DNA of 64,000 nt from an uncultured Lachnospiraceae bacterium (GCA_902786515.1 CADADA010000010.1:1-64000); one strand, 5' to 3'; counted from the stretch's first letter, positions 38,682-48,819 are shown. Numbers and translations are program-made. The notes: generated by a model not told the origin, from the sequence alone.

Positions 38682-38710
38682 TTGACATAAATACAATAAA
38701 TAGGTATGAT
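38682..38710 (+). promoter_or_regulatory. Fixed promoter reading into the invertible segment
   Basis: TTGACA (38682-38687), 17-bp spacer, TATGAT (38705-38710; one mismatch). Transcription would begin near 38717, about 9 bp before the left inverted repeat, so the promoter stays outside the segment while the genes behind it can be exchanged. Confidence 0.85.
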
Positions 38711-38725
38711 TATCTTGATTGTGAT

Positions 38726-38748
38726 ATTAAGTAAAGTACTTAAGGATT
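38726..38748 (+). repeat. Left inverted repeat (recombination site), 23 bp
   Basis: Exact reverse complement of 58157-58179. It contains the interrupted palindrome TTAAGTA-AAG-TACTTAA (38727-38743), the sort of paired arms that two recombinase monomers bind, and a GGATT extension on the inner side that gives it direction. Confidence 0.95.
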
Positions 38749-38807
38749 CAAACTGAAAATACTATTTTAAGAGAAAAGTTTAATTAAAAATTAAGAAAGG
38801 ATACAAG

Positions 38808-39836
38808 ATGAGGTTAAATATTCTTTATCAAACAGATAACAATTATGCACCATATACCGGTGTATCAATGACTTCACTGTTTGAGAGAAATAAAAGTATA
38901 GCTGAAATATTTGTCTATATATTAGACAACAAAATAAGTGAAGATAATAAACGAAGAATGAAACAAACAGCTAAAACCTTTGGAAGGACGATTGAATTTA
39001 TTCCGGCAAATGATGTAGTTGAATATATCAAACAGTGTGATATGCCAGAATATAGGGGTGGTTATACTAATTACTTAAAATTATTTGCCGGAAATTATTT
39101 TAAAACAAAAAATATTGATATTGATAGACTGGTATTTATAGACAGTGATACATTGGTGTTGGGAGATTTATCAGACTTAATAACTATGGATTTAAAAAAT
39201 AATCTAATCGCCATGGTTGAAGATTCACTTACGTATAAATTTAAAAACAAATATATTGGATTAGAAGAAGATTCACCATACTACAATGCAGGATTTGTTT
39301 TGTTTGACATGAAGTTGTGGTTAGAAGAAGACATAATTACTCAAATAAAGTCTTATGTGGTAAATGTTAGAAGTTCGTTTACTAATCATGAGCAAGATAT
39401 ATTGAATGTTATGTTCAAAGACAGAATTTTGACAATTAGTCCAAAATATAATTTTCAGCCAATACATGATATATATACACCATCACAATATTATAGAATA
39501 TTTAAGAAAAAAAACTATTACTCAAACGAAGAATTAAACAATGCAAAAAAAGATATACGGATTTATCATACATATCGTTTTATAGGTATTTTCCCGTGGG
39601 ATGACAATGATGTTCATCCGGCAAATGAATTATTTGATAATGAGCTTTATTGTTCAGAGTGGAAAAATTACAAAAAAAAGAAAAAAAATCTGCCAGGTTA
39701 TATAAAGTTAGAACGAGTACTTTATAAATATTTACCTAAAATGGTTTTTTTAAAGATTTTTCAAATGGTAAATCATGTTATATATACAAAAAGCAATCGG
39801 AAAAGCTATCTTATTTCGCAAAGTAATATAAGATAA
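38808..39836 (+). CDS. GT8-family glycosyltransferase (module A, first gene)
   Basis: 342 aa. GT8 features: NILYQTDNNYAPYTGVSMTSL at the N-terminus, the metal-binding DSD in LVFIDSDTLVLGDL (about residue 108), YYNAGFVLFDMKLW and NHEQDILNVMF, as in LPS galactosyl/glucosyltransferases. Soluble, with a basic C-terminus (KKKKKN) that may bind membranes. AAAGGA site; lies 59 bp inside the left inverted repeat and would be transcribed from the fixed promoter in the orientation shown. Confidence 0.9.
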   Translation: MRLNILYQTDNNYAPYTGVSMTSLFERNKSIAEIFVYILDNKISEDNKRRMKQTAKTFGRTIEFIPANDVVEYIKQCDMPEYRGGYTNYLKLFAGNYFKTKNIDIDRLVFIDSDTLVLGDLSDLITMDLKNNLIAMVEDSLTYKFKNKYIGLEEDSPYYNAGFVLFDMKLWLEEDIITQIKSYVVNVRSSFTNHEQDILNVMFKDRILTISPKYNFQPIHDIYTPSQYYRIFKKKNYYSNEELNNAKKDIRIYHTYRFIGIFPWDDNDVHPANELFDNELYCSEWKNYKKKKKNLPGYIKLERVLYKYLPKMVFLKIFQMVNHVIYTKSNRKSYLISQSNIR

Positions 39837-39951
39837 AAAGGATAACATGCTAATTTAGCTTTAATAAATGCAATTTTTTTAAGCTTTACTATATGTTAGA
39901 AAATTTTAAGTGAAATAATAGTATATAAGATTATATAAAAGAGGTAACAAT
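39837..39951. other. 115-bp gap in module A
   Basis: AT-rich; no convincing terminator, ORF or promoter seen. A weak hairpin-like AT stretch is present only. Confidence 0.3.
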
Positions 39952-40752
39952 GTGAAAATATCTGTAGTCATTCCATTATATAATGGAGAAAAGTACATAA
40001 ATTATATGTTGAATACGATGAAATGCAACAGCCAAAAATTACCTGATGGATATCATCTGGAAATCTTATTCATAAAAGATAGTACTGAGTCCATCGAATT
40101 TGATAAATATAAAATTGAAAATTTAGATGTCAAATTTTTGGAAAATAAAGAGAATAAAGGTATTCATTATTCCAGAGTAAGAGGCATTTTGTGTTCATCC
40201 GGAGAGTATATACATATGTTAGATCAGGATGATAAAATAACAGAAGATTTTTATTTGCATTTTTTGAAATATTTTAATAAAGGTGACGTTATTGTAGGTA
40301 ATGGAATAGAGGAAAAAAATGGATATGATAAATATTTATATAAATATTATTTTATGCAATCAACTGTTAAATATAAATACTTTTATACAAAATTTTCATG
40401 TCGTATTATTTCACCAGGACAATGCTTAATAAAAAAGACTTCAATACCAAATGCATGGATACAAAATATAGTGAAAAAAAATGGAAGTGATGATGCCATG
40501 TTATGGTTAATGATGTTGCACGACAAAAGAAATTTCATTGTTAACAGGTATGTGGGATATAGACACATTAATACCGGAGCTAATTTATCACTTGATATTC
40601 AAAAAATGAATACCTCTCTTTCAGAAATAATTGAAATTATGAAAAAAACAAATTATATATCTAAAAAAGATTTACTAAGATTGCAAAGTCAACTAAGTAA
40701 TAACAATAAAAGCTTTTTTGTAAAATGCATGGAAAAATTAAACAAAAAATGA
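39952..40752 (+). CDS. GT2-family glycosyltransferase (module A)
   Basis: 266 aa, GTG start after GAGGTAA. GT-A fold: KISVVIPLYNGEKYI, and the DxD-type motif HMLDQDDKITEDFY (about residue 88). The C-terminal part (GSDDAMLWLMMLHDKRNF) carries the acceptor-side acidic residues. No membrane helix. Adds one sugar of the module A repeat unit; donor and acceptor unknown. Confidence 0.85.
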   Translation: MKISVVIPLYNGEKYINYMLNTMKCNSQKLPDGYHLEILFIKDSTESIEFDKYKIENLDVKFLENKENKGIHYSRVRGILCSSGEYIHMLDQDDKITEDFYLHFLKYFNKGDVIVGNGIEEKNGYDKYLYKYYFMQSTVKYKYFYTKFSCRIISPGQCLIKKTSIPNAWIQNIVKKNGSDDAMLWLMMLHDKRNFIVNRYVGYRHINTGANLSLDIQKMNTSLSEIIEIMKKTNYISKKDLLRLQSQLSNNNKSFFVKCMEKLNKK

Positions 40753-40764
40753 GGAGATAGAAAA

Positions 40765-41532
40765 TTGAAAATATATGTTGTTACACATAAAGATTTTAAT
40801 AAACCCCAACTACCGACTATTTACTCTACATTACAGGTAGGAGCCGAAATAAATAATAAATTATCAAATATAGATGAGTATGATAATACATATGAAAATA
40901 TCTCGGAAAAAAATCTAGTATATAACGAAATGACAGGAGCATATTGGATTTGGAAAAACTCTAATGAAGATATTGTTGGATTGTGTCATTATAGAAGATA
41001 TTTTGTAAAATTCTATGGTTTAATATCAAGATTTTTATTTAATAAACAATGTGGATTTGTTGACGAAAAATGGATAAAGAAAAAATTAAAACATTATGAT
41101 GCCGTTGTTCATAAAGTAACATATTTTCCCGATGGAACAAACTTTGAACAATCGAAAGTGCGCGTTAAAAACGGTGATGATCTGATGCTTGTGAGGGAAG
41201 TGTTACAGGATAATTATCCTGAATATATAGACGCATTCGATAGTGTTATGAATTCTAAAACTGCTCACCTTTTCAATATGATAATTACTAAAAAAGAAAT
41301 TTATAATGCTTATTGTGAATGGGTATTTGCCGTTTTATATGAAGTTGAAAAAAGAATGTTGGATGCTGAAGAAACCGAATTTTCAAGAAGAATGGGAATG
41401 TTAGCAGAGCGCCTTCAGGATGTTTGGCTAAAAAAGAACAACATAAAAATAAAATCCTGCTGGGTAATACATTCTGAAAAGAAGACATTTGAGTTTTATG
41501 CAAAGTTAAAATATAAGGGTGACAATCTATGA
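40765..41532 (+). CDS. DUF4422 glycosyltransferase-like protein (module A)
   Basis: 255 aa, TTG start after GAGGAGATAG. KIYVVTHKDFNKPQLPTIYSTLQVGA, TGAYWIWKN and VGLCHYRRYF are the standard DUF4422 blocks; members occur in capsule loci and are thought to be glycosyltransferases. Overlaps the next gene by 4 bp (ATGA). Confidence 0.85.
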   Translation: MKIYVVTHKDFNKPQLPTIYSTLQVGAEINNKLSNIDEYDNTYENISEKNLVYNEMTGAYWIWKNSNEDIVGLCHYRRYFVKFYGLISRFLFNKQCGFVDEKWIKKKLKHYDAVVHKVTYFPDGTNFEQSKVRVKNGDDLMLVREVLQDNYPEYIDAFDSVMNSKTAHLFNMIITKKEIYNAYCEWVFAVLYEVEKRMLDAEETEFSRRMGMLAERLQDVWLKKNNIKIKSCWVIHSEKKTFEFYAKLKYKGDNL

Positions 41533-43454
41533 AAAAATACCTAATACAATATAAAAAAGAAATATTACAACTATTTATATGTATGTCTTTTATAATGATA
41601 TTTTGGAACTTTGCATTAGCCTCTCCATATACCATAAAAAAACATATTATATCTATTATTGTAAAAACAATACTAATTAATGGTATTTGGCTGATATTAT
41701 TGATATTATCATTGAATAATTACGTAGAGTACCTGAATTTAAAAAAAATACAAAAATTAATTTTTGCAAACAAGGAAATACTTATTACTTTGATTATATT
41801 TACGGTCAGTCTGTTTAGCATTTTTGATATATGGTTAATGGGTGATGGCTCAATATATTATTCTTATTTGATGCTAAACAGACCATGGGATTTTGGTAAT
41901 ATTTTTGACTTACAGCTTGCAGGGCATTTAACTTGCTTTTATACAATGTGGCTGCTGATTGGAGAATATTTAATACCCGGATTTGCTATAGGCGTAAGGG
42001 GGATTATTATTATCTTGGCAACAATTACTGTTGCTATGTTTTACAAAATATTAGAAAAAATTTTTATACATATAAATAAAATTAATCTGGCATTGTTTAC
42101 ATGTTTATTTGCTTTTCATGCTGCCTTTTGGGGAATATTAGGAGAAGTAAATGCCGATTTTCCCGTATTAGTTTTTTTTGTATGGATGATATATTTTGGC
42201 ATAAATCAATTATACTTCTTACAAGCATTTTCCGCACTTATGTTATGTTTTTCTAAAGAGACTGGTGTTCTGATTTTTGCATTTTTTGTATTTGGAAGTG
42301 TGTTTTACAGTTTCGTAAAATCATTTAAGCTTGGTTTTAAAGGAATTGTTAATAAAGTTTTTTCCTTTTCAAATTGTTTGATGTATATAAGTGGAATAAC
42401 TTGGTTTTGTGTCTGGAAATTTAATAATAATGGAGCAATATGGACAGGCGGAGCAAATAGCGATGTATTAGATAAAAAAAGTATATCTGGCGTGAAATTG
42501 GATACATTTAACAGTTGTTATGAATATATTTGGCATAAATTAAAAGAAATAGTATTTCTCAACAATGGATATATTTTTTGGATTTTAGGAATAATCGCAA
42601 TTTTGTGTTATGTATTTGGGAAAAATAAGTTTAATATTGAAAAAAAACATATGGGAATTGTCATTGGAATATATATGTCTTTTGTAGGGTTCCTGAATTT
42701 TCAAATGTATTTTTTGACATGGCCTAATTACAGATATTTAATCCCAATTGCATTTTTTGAACCTTTTTTAGCAGCGTTATTTGTGTTGGGTTATATGAAA
42801 AATATAAATAAACAACGAGTTGTTACTATTGTTTGTGTTATAATGATTATTATGTCTAACTTTGGATTTGATCCTATATCAAAGTCCATATTTCAAACCA
42901 TTGATTTAGGAAACGGACATATGATTAGTACCAATCTGTTTTATATAAAAGATTTAGATAATAAAATATTGGCAAAAGATATGGAACTGACATATGAATA
43001 TGCCTATGACGATGAGGGGGTTTCTAATAGAGAATATTGTTACAGAGAGAAATGCATTAATGCTATTCTAAAGAGAATTGATTATACAGATAAGAAGCTT
43101 ATTATTTTCCCTTATATTAATGGTGCAAAATCTTTTTATTATGGGCGCAGAGAGGGATATGAGTTTGAAGATCTATATGTTAATAAAAGGACAAAAAAAT
43201 TAAGCATGAATGCATTTGGTTATGATGTCTCAGACTCAACCCAATGGATACTGTTTAACGATTTATATTTAATAGACAATGCACAAATCAGCACAGAGCT
43301 TTTAAACTCATATGACGAAGTTTATTACGTTTATCCTACATTATCAGATAAGCACAAAATTGATTGGAAGTATCAAATAAATGGGTCGGAAGTTTTGGAT
43401 TCATTCACTATAAAACAATGTACCACAGGTTTTAAGATTTTGAGATTAAAGTAG
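41529..43454 (+). CDS. Large multi-spanning membrane protein, GT-C-like (module A)
   Basis: 641 aa with about 11 transmembrane helices in the first 470 residues and a soluble C-terminal domain. An acidic pair in the first loop (WLMGDGSIYY, about residue 112) and GEVNADFPVLVFFVWM recall GT-C glycosyltransferases or Wzy-like polymerases. It is a clear paralogue of the module B protein at 50920-52839: both have EYLIPG.AIGVR / EFLFPDNVIGVR, E(V/I)N(A/T)DFP and (L)MLCFSKE(T/P)G at matching positions. Each module thus carries its own version. Exact reaction not established. Confidence 0.75.
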   Translation: MKKYLIQYKKEILQLFICMSFIMIFWNFALASPYTIKKHIISIIVKTILINGIWLILLILSLNNYVEYLNLKKIQKLIFANKEILITLIIFTVSLFSIFDIWLMGDGSIYYSYLMLNRPWDFGNIFDLQLAGHLTCFYTMWLLIGEYLIPGFAIGVRGIIIILATITVAMFYKILEKIFIHINKINLALFTCLFAFHAAFWGILGEVNADFPVLVFFVWMIYFGINQLYFLQAFSALMLCFSKETGVLIFAFFVFGSVFYSFVKSFKLGFKGIVNKVFSFSNCLMYISGITWFCVWKFNNNGAIWTGGANSDVLDKKSISGVKLDTFNSCYEYIWHKLKEIVFLNNGYIFWILGIIAILCYVFGKNKFNIEKKHMGIVIGIYMSFVGFLNFQMYFLTWPNYRYLIPIAFFEPFLAALFVLGYMKNINKQRVVTIVCVIMIIMSNFGFDPISKSIFQTIDLGNGHMISTNLFYIKDLDNKILAKDMELTYEYAYDDEGVSNREYCYREKCINAILKRIDYTDKKLIIFPYINGAKSFYYGRREGYEFEDLYVNKRTKKLSMNAFGYDVSDSTQWILFNDLYLIDNAQISTELLNSYDEVYYVYPTLSDKHKIDWKYQINGSEVLDSFTIKQCTTGFKILRLK

Positions 43455-43464
43455 GAATAATACA

Positions 43465-44892
43465 ATGAACACTATAAAAAGAAATTATATTTTTAACTTA
43501 GCATATCAGGTCTTGATATTGATTGTTCCACTGATAACAGCACCTTATTTATCTCGTGTTTTAGGAGCTGATAAGATTGGAGAGTATTCTTTTGCTCAAT
43601 CTATAGTATCCTATTTTTCTCTTGTAGCTGTGCTTGGAACTTCTCTTTATGGGCAACGTACAATTTCATATGAGAGGTCACGAGGCGGAAATATACGAAA
43701 AACTTTTTTAGAGATATTATCTTTGCGTATTGTTGGAACATTTATATCTACTTTATGTTATTTTTTGTTTATTGTATGCAATGTAGATAACAAAATATTA
43801 TATATCGTTGCTGTCATTGAATTGATAGCAGTAATATTTGATATTTCATGGTTTTATCAGGGAATTGAAAAATTTCAGACTATTACAATTTACAATGGGA
43901 TAAGCAAGGTAATAGGCACATGCCTGATTTTCACTTTTGTTAGGACCAAAAGTGATTTAGTATATTACGTCCTTTTCTATTGTGGAACGATTTTGCTTGG
44001 TAATATTTTGCAATGGTTAAACCTAAAAAAGGTATTGCCGAATTACAAAAAGGAAGATTTAAATATTAAGGTGCATTTGCTACCATCTTTCGCATTATTT
44101 GTTTCGCAATTAGCAATACAATTATATACCGTATTAGATAAGACAATGATAGGACTCATAACAAAATCGAATTATGAAAACGGTTATTACGAGCAAAGCC
44201 AAAAACTTGTAAAAATGGCAACAACCATTGTAACTGCTATAGGTGCAGTTATGGCATCACGAATTGCTGTCTTATATGGAGAAGGATACGAAAAAAATAA
44301 ATACAAAATTAAAAAGTTATTGGAGTTTTCATTCAGACTAGTATTTTGTACTTCAATTCCAATTGCTGTCGGAATAAGACTTGTTGCAAGCAGATTTGTT
44401 CCTCTGTTTTACGGAAACGGATATGACGAAGTAATTCCAATGTTGTCAAGGTTATCTATTATTGTTCCTATAATTGGGTGTAGTAACATCATTGGAATAC
44501 AATTGTTCGTTCCTTCAAAACGTGAAAATTTACTAACAAAATCAGTTTTTGTTGGTTCGTGTATTAATGTTATTTTAAACATATTTTTAATCAAAAGATA
44601 TGCAGCTATGGGAGCCATTATAGCATCTGTTATTGCCGAATTTGGTGTTACCTGTGTACAATTTTACTTTGCAAAGGACGAGATATCATTAAAGACAACG
44701 ACAAAGCTTTTTGTCAGATATACTTTCTTTTCTGTGGTAATGTATTATTCAGGAAAGATATTATCTTCAACATTAGATTATAGCGTTTTTAGTATGCTGA
44801 TAATCATTAGCGTGTGTGTTATAATATATGCAACTGAGTTAATTGTAAGTAAAGACCCTATTTTAACATTTGTATTTAATAAAGAAACATAG
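43465..44892 (+). CDS. Wzx-type oligosaccharide flippase (module A)
   Basis: 475 aa, 12-14 predicted transmembrane helices; N-terminal NYIFNLAYQVLILIVPLITAPYLSRVLGADKIGEYSF is the classic polysaccharide-biosynthesis transporter start. Moves the lipid-linked repeat unit across the membrane. A different flippase serves module B. Confidence 0.92.
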   Translation: MNTIKRNYIFNLAYQVLILIVPLITAPYLSRVLGADKIGEYSFAQSIVSYFSLVAVLGTSLYGQRTISYERSRGGNIRKTFLEILSLRIVGTFISTLCYFLFIVCNVDNKILYIVAVIELIAVIFDISWFYQGIEKFQTITIYNGISKVIGTCLIFTFVRTKSDLVYYVLFYCGTILLGNILQWLNLKKVLPNYKKEDLNIKVHLLPSFALFVSQLAIQLYTVLDKTMIGLITKSNYENGYYEQSQKLVKMATTIVTAIGAVMASRIAVLYGEGYEKNKYKIKKLLEFSFRLVFCTSIPIAVGIRLVASRFVPLFYGNGYDEVIPMLSRLSIIVPIIGCSNIIGIQLFVPSKRENLLTKSVFVGSCINVILNIFLIKRYAAMGAIIASVIAEFGVTCVQFYFAKDEISLKTTTKLFVRYTFFSVVMYYSGKILSSTLDYSVFSMLIIISVCVIIYATELIVSKDPILTFVFNKET

Positions 44893-44954
44893 AAGAAATA
44901 TAGAATTAACGAAAGGAGATTCGTAGTAATATTTATTATTATGAAAATAAAAAA

Positions 44955-46076
44955 ATGCAATACGATTATTTAATAGTAGGTGCCGGACTTTTCGGAGCAA
45001 CCGTTGCACATGAAATGAAGAAAAAAGGTAAAAAAATACTGGTTATAGATAAAAGAAACCACATAGCGGGAAATGTCTATACCGAAAAGATAGAGGGAAT
45101 CAATGTACACCAGTATGGTGCGCATATTTTCCATACAAACAATAAAGAAGTATGGAATTACGTAAATCAATTTGCTGAATTTAATAGATTTACAAATTCA
45201 CCGGTGGCAAATTACAAAGGTGAATTATATTCTTTGCCTTTTAACATGTATACCTTTAATAAAATGTGGGGATGTGTAACGCCTGAAGAGGCAAAGAATA
45301 AAATTGAAGAACAGAAAAAAGAAGCTGGAATAACAGAGCCAAAAAATCTTGAAGAACAGGCAATCAGTCTTGTTGGTACGGATATTTATGAAAAGCTAAT
45401 CAAAGGATATACCGAAAAGCAATGGGGCCGTCCATGTACGGAACTTCCTTCATTTATTATTAAACGACTTCCTGTCAGACTTACTTTTGATAATAATTAT
45501 TTTAATGCATTATATCAGGGAATACCTGTAGGCGGATATACAAAGATGGTGGAGAATATGTTATCTGGTATAGAAGTGAAGCTGGAAGCCAACTATTTAG
45601 AAAATAAAGAATCATTCAATGAGATGGCTGATAAAGTTATTTATACCGGACCAATAGATGCATATTTTGAATTCAAATTGGGAACTTTGGAATATCGTTC
45701 AGTGAGATTCGAAAATGAATTGTTGAACATACCAAACTTTCAGGGAAATGCTGCCGTAAATTATACAGACAGAGAAACACCATGGACTAGAATTATTGAA
45801 CATAAATGGTTTGAATTTGGTAAGGATGAAGAAGGAAATGATTTACCAAAGACAGTAATAAGCAGAGAGTATTCATCAGAATGGAAGCCGGGTGATGAAC
45901 CATATTATCCTGTAAATGACGAGAAAAATAGTCAGTTATATGAGAACTACAAAGTTCTGGCGGAAAAAGAAGAAAAAGTATTATTTGGCGGAAGACTAGG
46001 AGAATATAAGTATTATGATATGGATTGTGTGATTGAATCTGCACTTGATATGAGTCGAAATGAAATGATGTTGTAA
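44955..46076 (+). CDS. glf: UDP-galactopyranose mutase
   Basis: FAD enzyme that converts UDP-galactopyranose to UDP-galactofuranose, so the module A glycan probably contains galactofuranose. 373 aa. YDYLIVGAGLFGATVAHEMKKKGKKILVIDKR is the FAD-binding motif; GAHIFHTNNKEVW, YTEKQWGRPC and GRLGEYKYYDMD complete the signature. The nearest AAGGAG lies some 37 bp upstream before a short out-of-frame ORF (44941), so the initiation signal is unusual. A decayed second copy lies at 48892. Confidence 0.95.
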   Translation: MQYDYLIVGAGLFGATVAHEMKKKGKKILVIDKRNHIAGNVYTEKIEGINVHQYGAHIFHTNNKEVWNYVNQFAEFNRFTNSPVANYKGELYSLPFNMYTFNKMWGCVTPEEAKNKIEEQKKEAGITEPKNLEEQAISLVGTDIYEKLIKGYTEKQWGRPCTELPSFIIKRLPVRLTFDNNYFNALYQGIPVGGYTKMVENMLSGIEVKLEANYLENKESFNEMADKVIYTGPIDAYFEFKLGTLEYRSVRFENELLNIPNFQGNAAVNYTDRETPWTRIIEHKWFEFGKDEEGNDLPKTVISREYSSEWKPGDEPYYPVNDEKNSQLYENYKVLAEKEEKVLFGGRLGEYKYYDMDCVIESALDMSRNEMML

Positions 46077-46181
46077 TACATATATAATTTAGAATAGCTT
46101 GACAAACATTATTCTTCAATGCATAACATATTTCGTGTTTACGGTTGTTAATGTATTAATATTTAGAGGGAGGTATTTACC

Positions 46182-47564
46182 ATGACTTTTACATCATCCA
46201 TTTTTTTTATTGGATTTTTTCCGTGGCTGTTGGCTTTCATTTTATGTTTTGGAAAAAAACAGCCTATTTTTAGGCGTATATTAATTTGTATTTCTAATAC
46301 TATTTTTTATATATGGAGTGGGATAGGGGCATTTGTATTTATGTGCCTGTATACGATTTTAGTTTGGCTATTCTCAAATATATTAAAAAGATATAAGAAT
46401 AAGAAAATTTTTTCTATTATAATAATATTAACGTTATTACCTTTAACGTTTATTAAATATATCAATTTTATTATAGTGAATATTAACAATATCTTTAATA
46501 TGCCGTTGAATAATATATCAATTATTGTTCCAATAGGTATTTCTTTTTTTACATTTGAGGCTGTATCCTTAATTGTAGATGTATACAAAGGGAAGATTGA
46601 AAATAAGCTAAGATTAGATGATATTTATTTGTATTTGTCTTTTTTTCCAACAGTTACATCTGGACCAATTGTAAGATTTAATGAATTTAAAAAGGGTATA
46701 GAAAATAATAATTATTTGGTAGATTATAATAGAGCGTTTGAACGTATATCAGTAGGTCTATGTAAAAAAGTTCTTATAGCAGATAAGATTTATGTATTGG
46801 TCGACTATTATTTTAATGGGATAGCTATTGGAAATAGATATTCGTGTTTGGGATTATGGACAGGCTCATTTGCATACTCTTTACAATTATATTTTGATTT
46901 TTCAGGATATTCGGACATTGCAATAGGAATTGGTGCGTTACTTGGGTTTGAAATAAAAGAAAATTTCAATAAGCCGTATCAAGCAAGTAGCATATCAGAT
47001 TTTTGGAAAAGATGGCATATATCACTTACTGAGTGGTTTAGAGACTATGTATATATACCATTAGGCGGAAATAGATGTTCAATTTCTCGACATTTACTAA
47101 ATATGTTGATAGTATGGTTTATAACTGGAATTTGGCACGGTGCAGATTGGTCATTTGTTATATGGGGACTTGGATATTTTGTGCTTTTGGTTATGGAAAA
47201 ATATGTACCTATGATAAAAAGTATTACTAAAAGCTGGTGGGGACACGTATATGCTTTGTTTTTTGTGAATTTTTTATGGATTCCATTTAGGGCAAATAAC
47301 ATGGCAAGTGCAATTTTATATATCAATGGTATGTTTAATTTTAAAAACTGTACGTTATCTGTGGAAGAAAAAGCAGTTAGATTTATGCCGCTGTTATTGG
47401 TTGCGGCGTTACTGTGTTTGCCGTGGAACAAATGGTTTAGTATTTGGTTAAATAAAAGGTGGTTTAAAGTTATAAGGTCTATAATATTAATACTTTTGTT
47501 TTTGCTGTGTATATGTGCCATTATTAATGCATCATATGCACCATACATATACGGAAATTTTTAG
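46182..47564 (+). CDS. MBOAT-family membrane O-acyltransferase (module A)
   Basis: 460 aa, about 10 membrane helices. DltB/AlgI-like: FDFSGYSDIAIGIGALLGF, DFWKRWHISLTEWFRDYVYIPLGG, and GIWHGADWSFVIWG with the catalytic His. Transfers acyl groups, typically acetyl, to exported glycans. GAGGGAGG site. Paired with the DHHW protein that follows, as AlgI with AlgJ/AlgX. Confidence 0.92.
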   Translation: MTFTSSIFFIGFFPWLLAFILCFGKKQPIFRRILICISNTIFYIWSGIGAFVFMCLYTILVWLFSNILKRYKNKKIFSIIIILTLLPLTFIKYINFIIVNINNIFNMPLNNISIIVPIGISFFTFEAVSLIVDVYKGKIENKLRLDDIYLYLSFFPTVTSGPIVRFNEFKKGIENNNYLVDYNRAFERISVGLCKKVLIADKIYVLVDYYFNGIAIGNRYSCLGLWTGSFAYSLQLYFDFSGYSDIAIGIGALLGFEIKENFNKPYQASSISDFWKRWHISLTEWFRDYVYIPLGGNRCSISRHLLNMLIVWFITGIWHGADWSFVIWGLGYFVLLVMEKYVPMIKSITKSWWGHVYALFFVNFLWIPFRANNMASAILYINGMFNFKNCTLSVEEKAVRFMPLLLVAALLCLPWNKWFSIWLNKRWFKVIRSIILILLFLLCICAIINASYAPYIYGNF

Positions 47565-47573
47565 GAGGTATTT

Positions 47574-48758
47574 ATGAAAAAATATATTAAAAAGATTTTT
47601 AAATACCCTATTGTGGGAGTATTTATTGCAATATTGATAATGTCTGCTGCATCATGGTGCGATACTGAAAAAAAAATAATGATTATAATGAAAAAGGATT
47701 CAACACAGCAAACAGCGGATATAAAAACTAATGAAGAAAATAAAAAAGATGATGATAAAAACAATAGATTGAGTGAACGAGGATTAATTTCGTTTGTGGA
47801 TTCATCAATAAAATCAGTAAATTCTTTGTGGACTATTTCACATAATTCTTTATTTAGTAAAGTGGACTCGCTATTTACATACAAAATGGTAGGTGAGATA
47901 GTAAATTCACAAGTACTAAATGGAAGCGATAAATGGTTGTTTTATAAGAGTAAAACCGATGGGGACAGTATAGCTGATTATGAGGGGACAAATAGTTTTA
48001 CTACTGATGAATTAAAACAGGCAATAGATAAATCAAAAATTACGCAAAATGAGGTTGAAAAAAGGGGAATAAAATTTGAAATAACAATTATTCCAAATAA
48101 AGAGAATATTTACAGCGAGTATATGCCTGAGACATATAAACACAGTGAAATCTCAAGAACAGACAATTTAATAAAAAAATTAAAAGAAAATGGAGTTAAT
48201 GTAGTTTCACCAAAACAAGAATTATTAGATAATCATATTAATTATCAGCTTTATTATTATTATGACACACATTGGAATCAGTTGGGAGCATATATAGGTG
48301 TGAAAGATGTTTTGGCTGAATGGAACATTCAAATGCCTAATTTGCCAGAATGTTCTATTCACAAGAAAAATCTACGTGAGAATTATCATTATTGTGGTGT
48401 GGATGATTTGGCTCAAATGGTTGGTCTGATATCTTTATTTGATGACGAAATAGAATATGAAGTTGATAAGACAATATCAATGGATTGGAAGCGTTTTGAA
48501 ACAGAACAAAATAATTTTCAAATCTCTCATTTCACAAATAAAAAAGCACGACAACATGAAAAGATTTTGCTTGTTGGAGACTCTTTTAGAAGTTCGATGA
48601 TACCTTCTTTGAGTCAGATTTTTTCAGATGTATATGTTGTTCATCGCGATTATTATTCAGAAAATATGTTAGACGAAATTGGACCAGACTATTTAATAGC
48701 TGAATACGTTGAAAGATATTCGGAAGAAATATTAACTATAGATGATTTAGTTGAGTAG
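47574..48758 (+). CDS. DHHW/AlgX-like SGNH protein, partner of the MBOAT (module A)
   Basis: 394 aa with an N-terminal anchor helix (about 10-28) and an extracytoplasmic SGNH-type domain. Visible catalytic residues: YDTHWNQLGAY (Asp-x-His, about residue 231) and LLVGDSFRSSMIP (Ser in GDS). This family completes O-acetylation of the glycan outside the cell. Starts 9 bp after the MBOAT gene and is the last gene of module A. Confidence 0.85.
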   Translation: MKKYIKKIFKYPIVGVFIAILIMSAASWCDTEKKIMIIMKKDSTQQTADIKTNEENKKDDDKNNRLSERGLISFVDSSIKSVNSLWTISHNSLFSKVDSLFTYKMVGEIVNSQVLNGSDKWLFYKSKTDGDSIADYEGTNSFTTDELKQAIDKSKITQNEVEKRGIKFEITIIPNKENIYSEYMPETYKHSEISRTDNLIKKLKENGVNVVSPKQELLDNHINYQLYYYYDTHWNQLGAYIGVKDVLAEWNIQMPNLPECSIHKKNLRENYHYCGVDDLAQMVGLISLFDDEIEYEVDKTISMDWKRFETEQNNFQISHFTNKKARQHEKILLVGDSFRSSMIPSLSQIFSDVYVVHRDYYSENMLDEIGPDYLIAEYVERYSEEILTIDDLVE

Positions 48759-48819
48759 TAAAAAATTTGATTACATTTATGATTAAGAGTTGTTATAATA
48801 AAGAACGGATAATTAAAGT

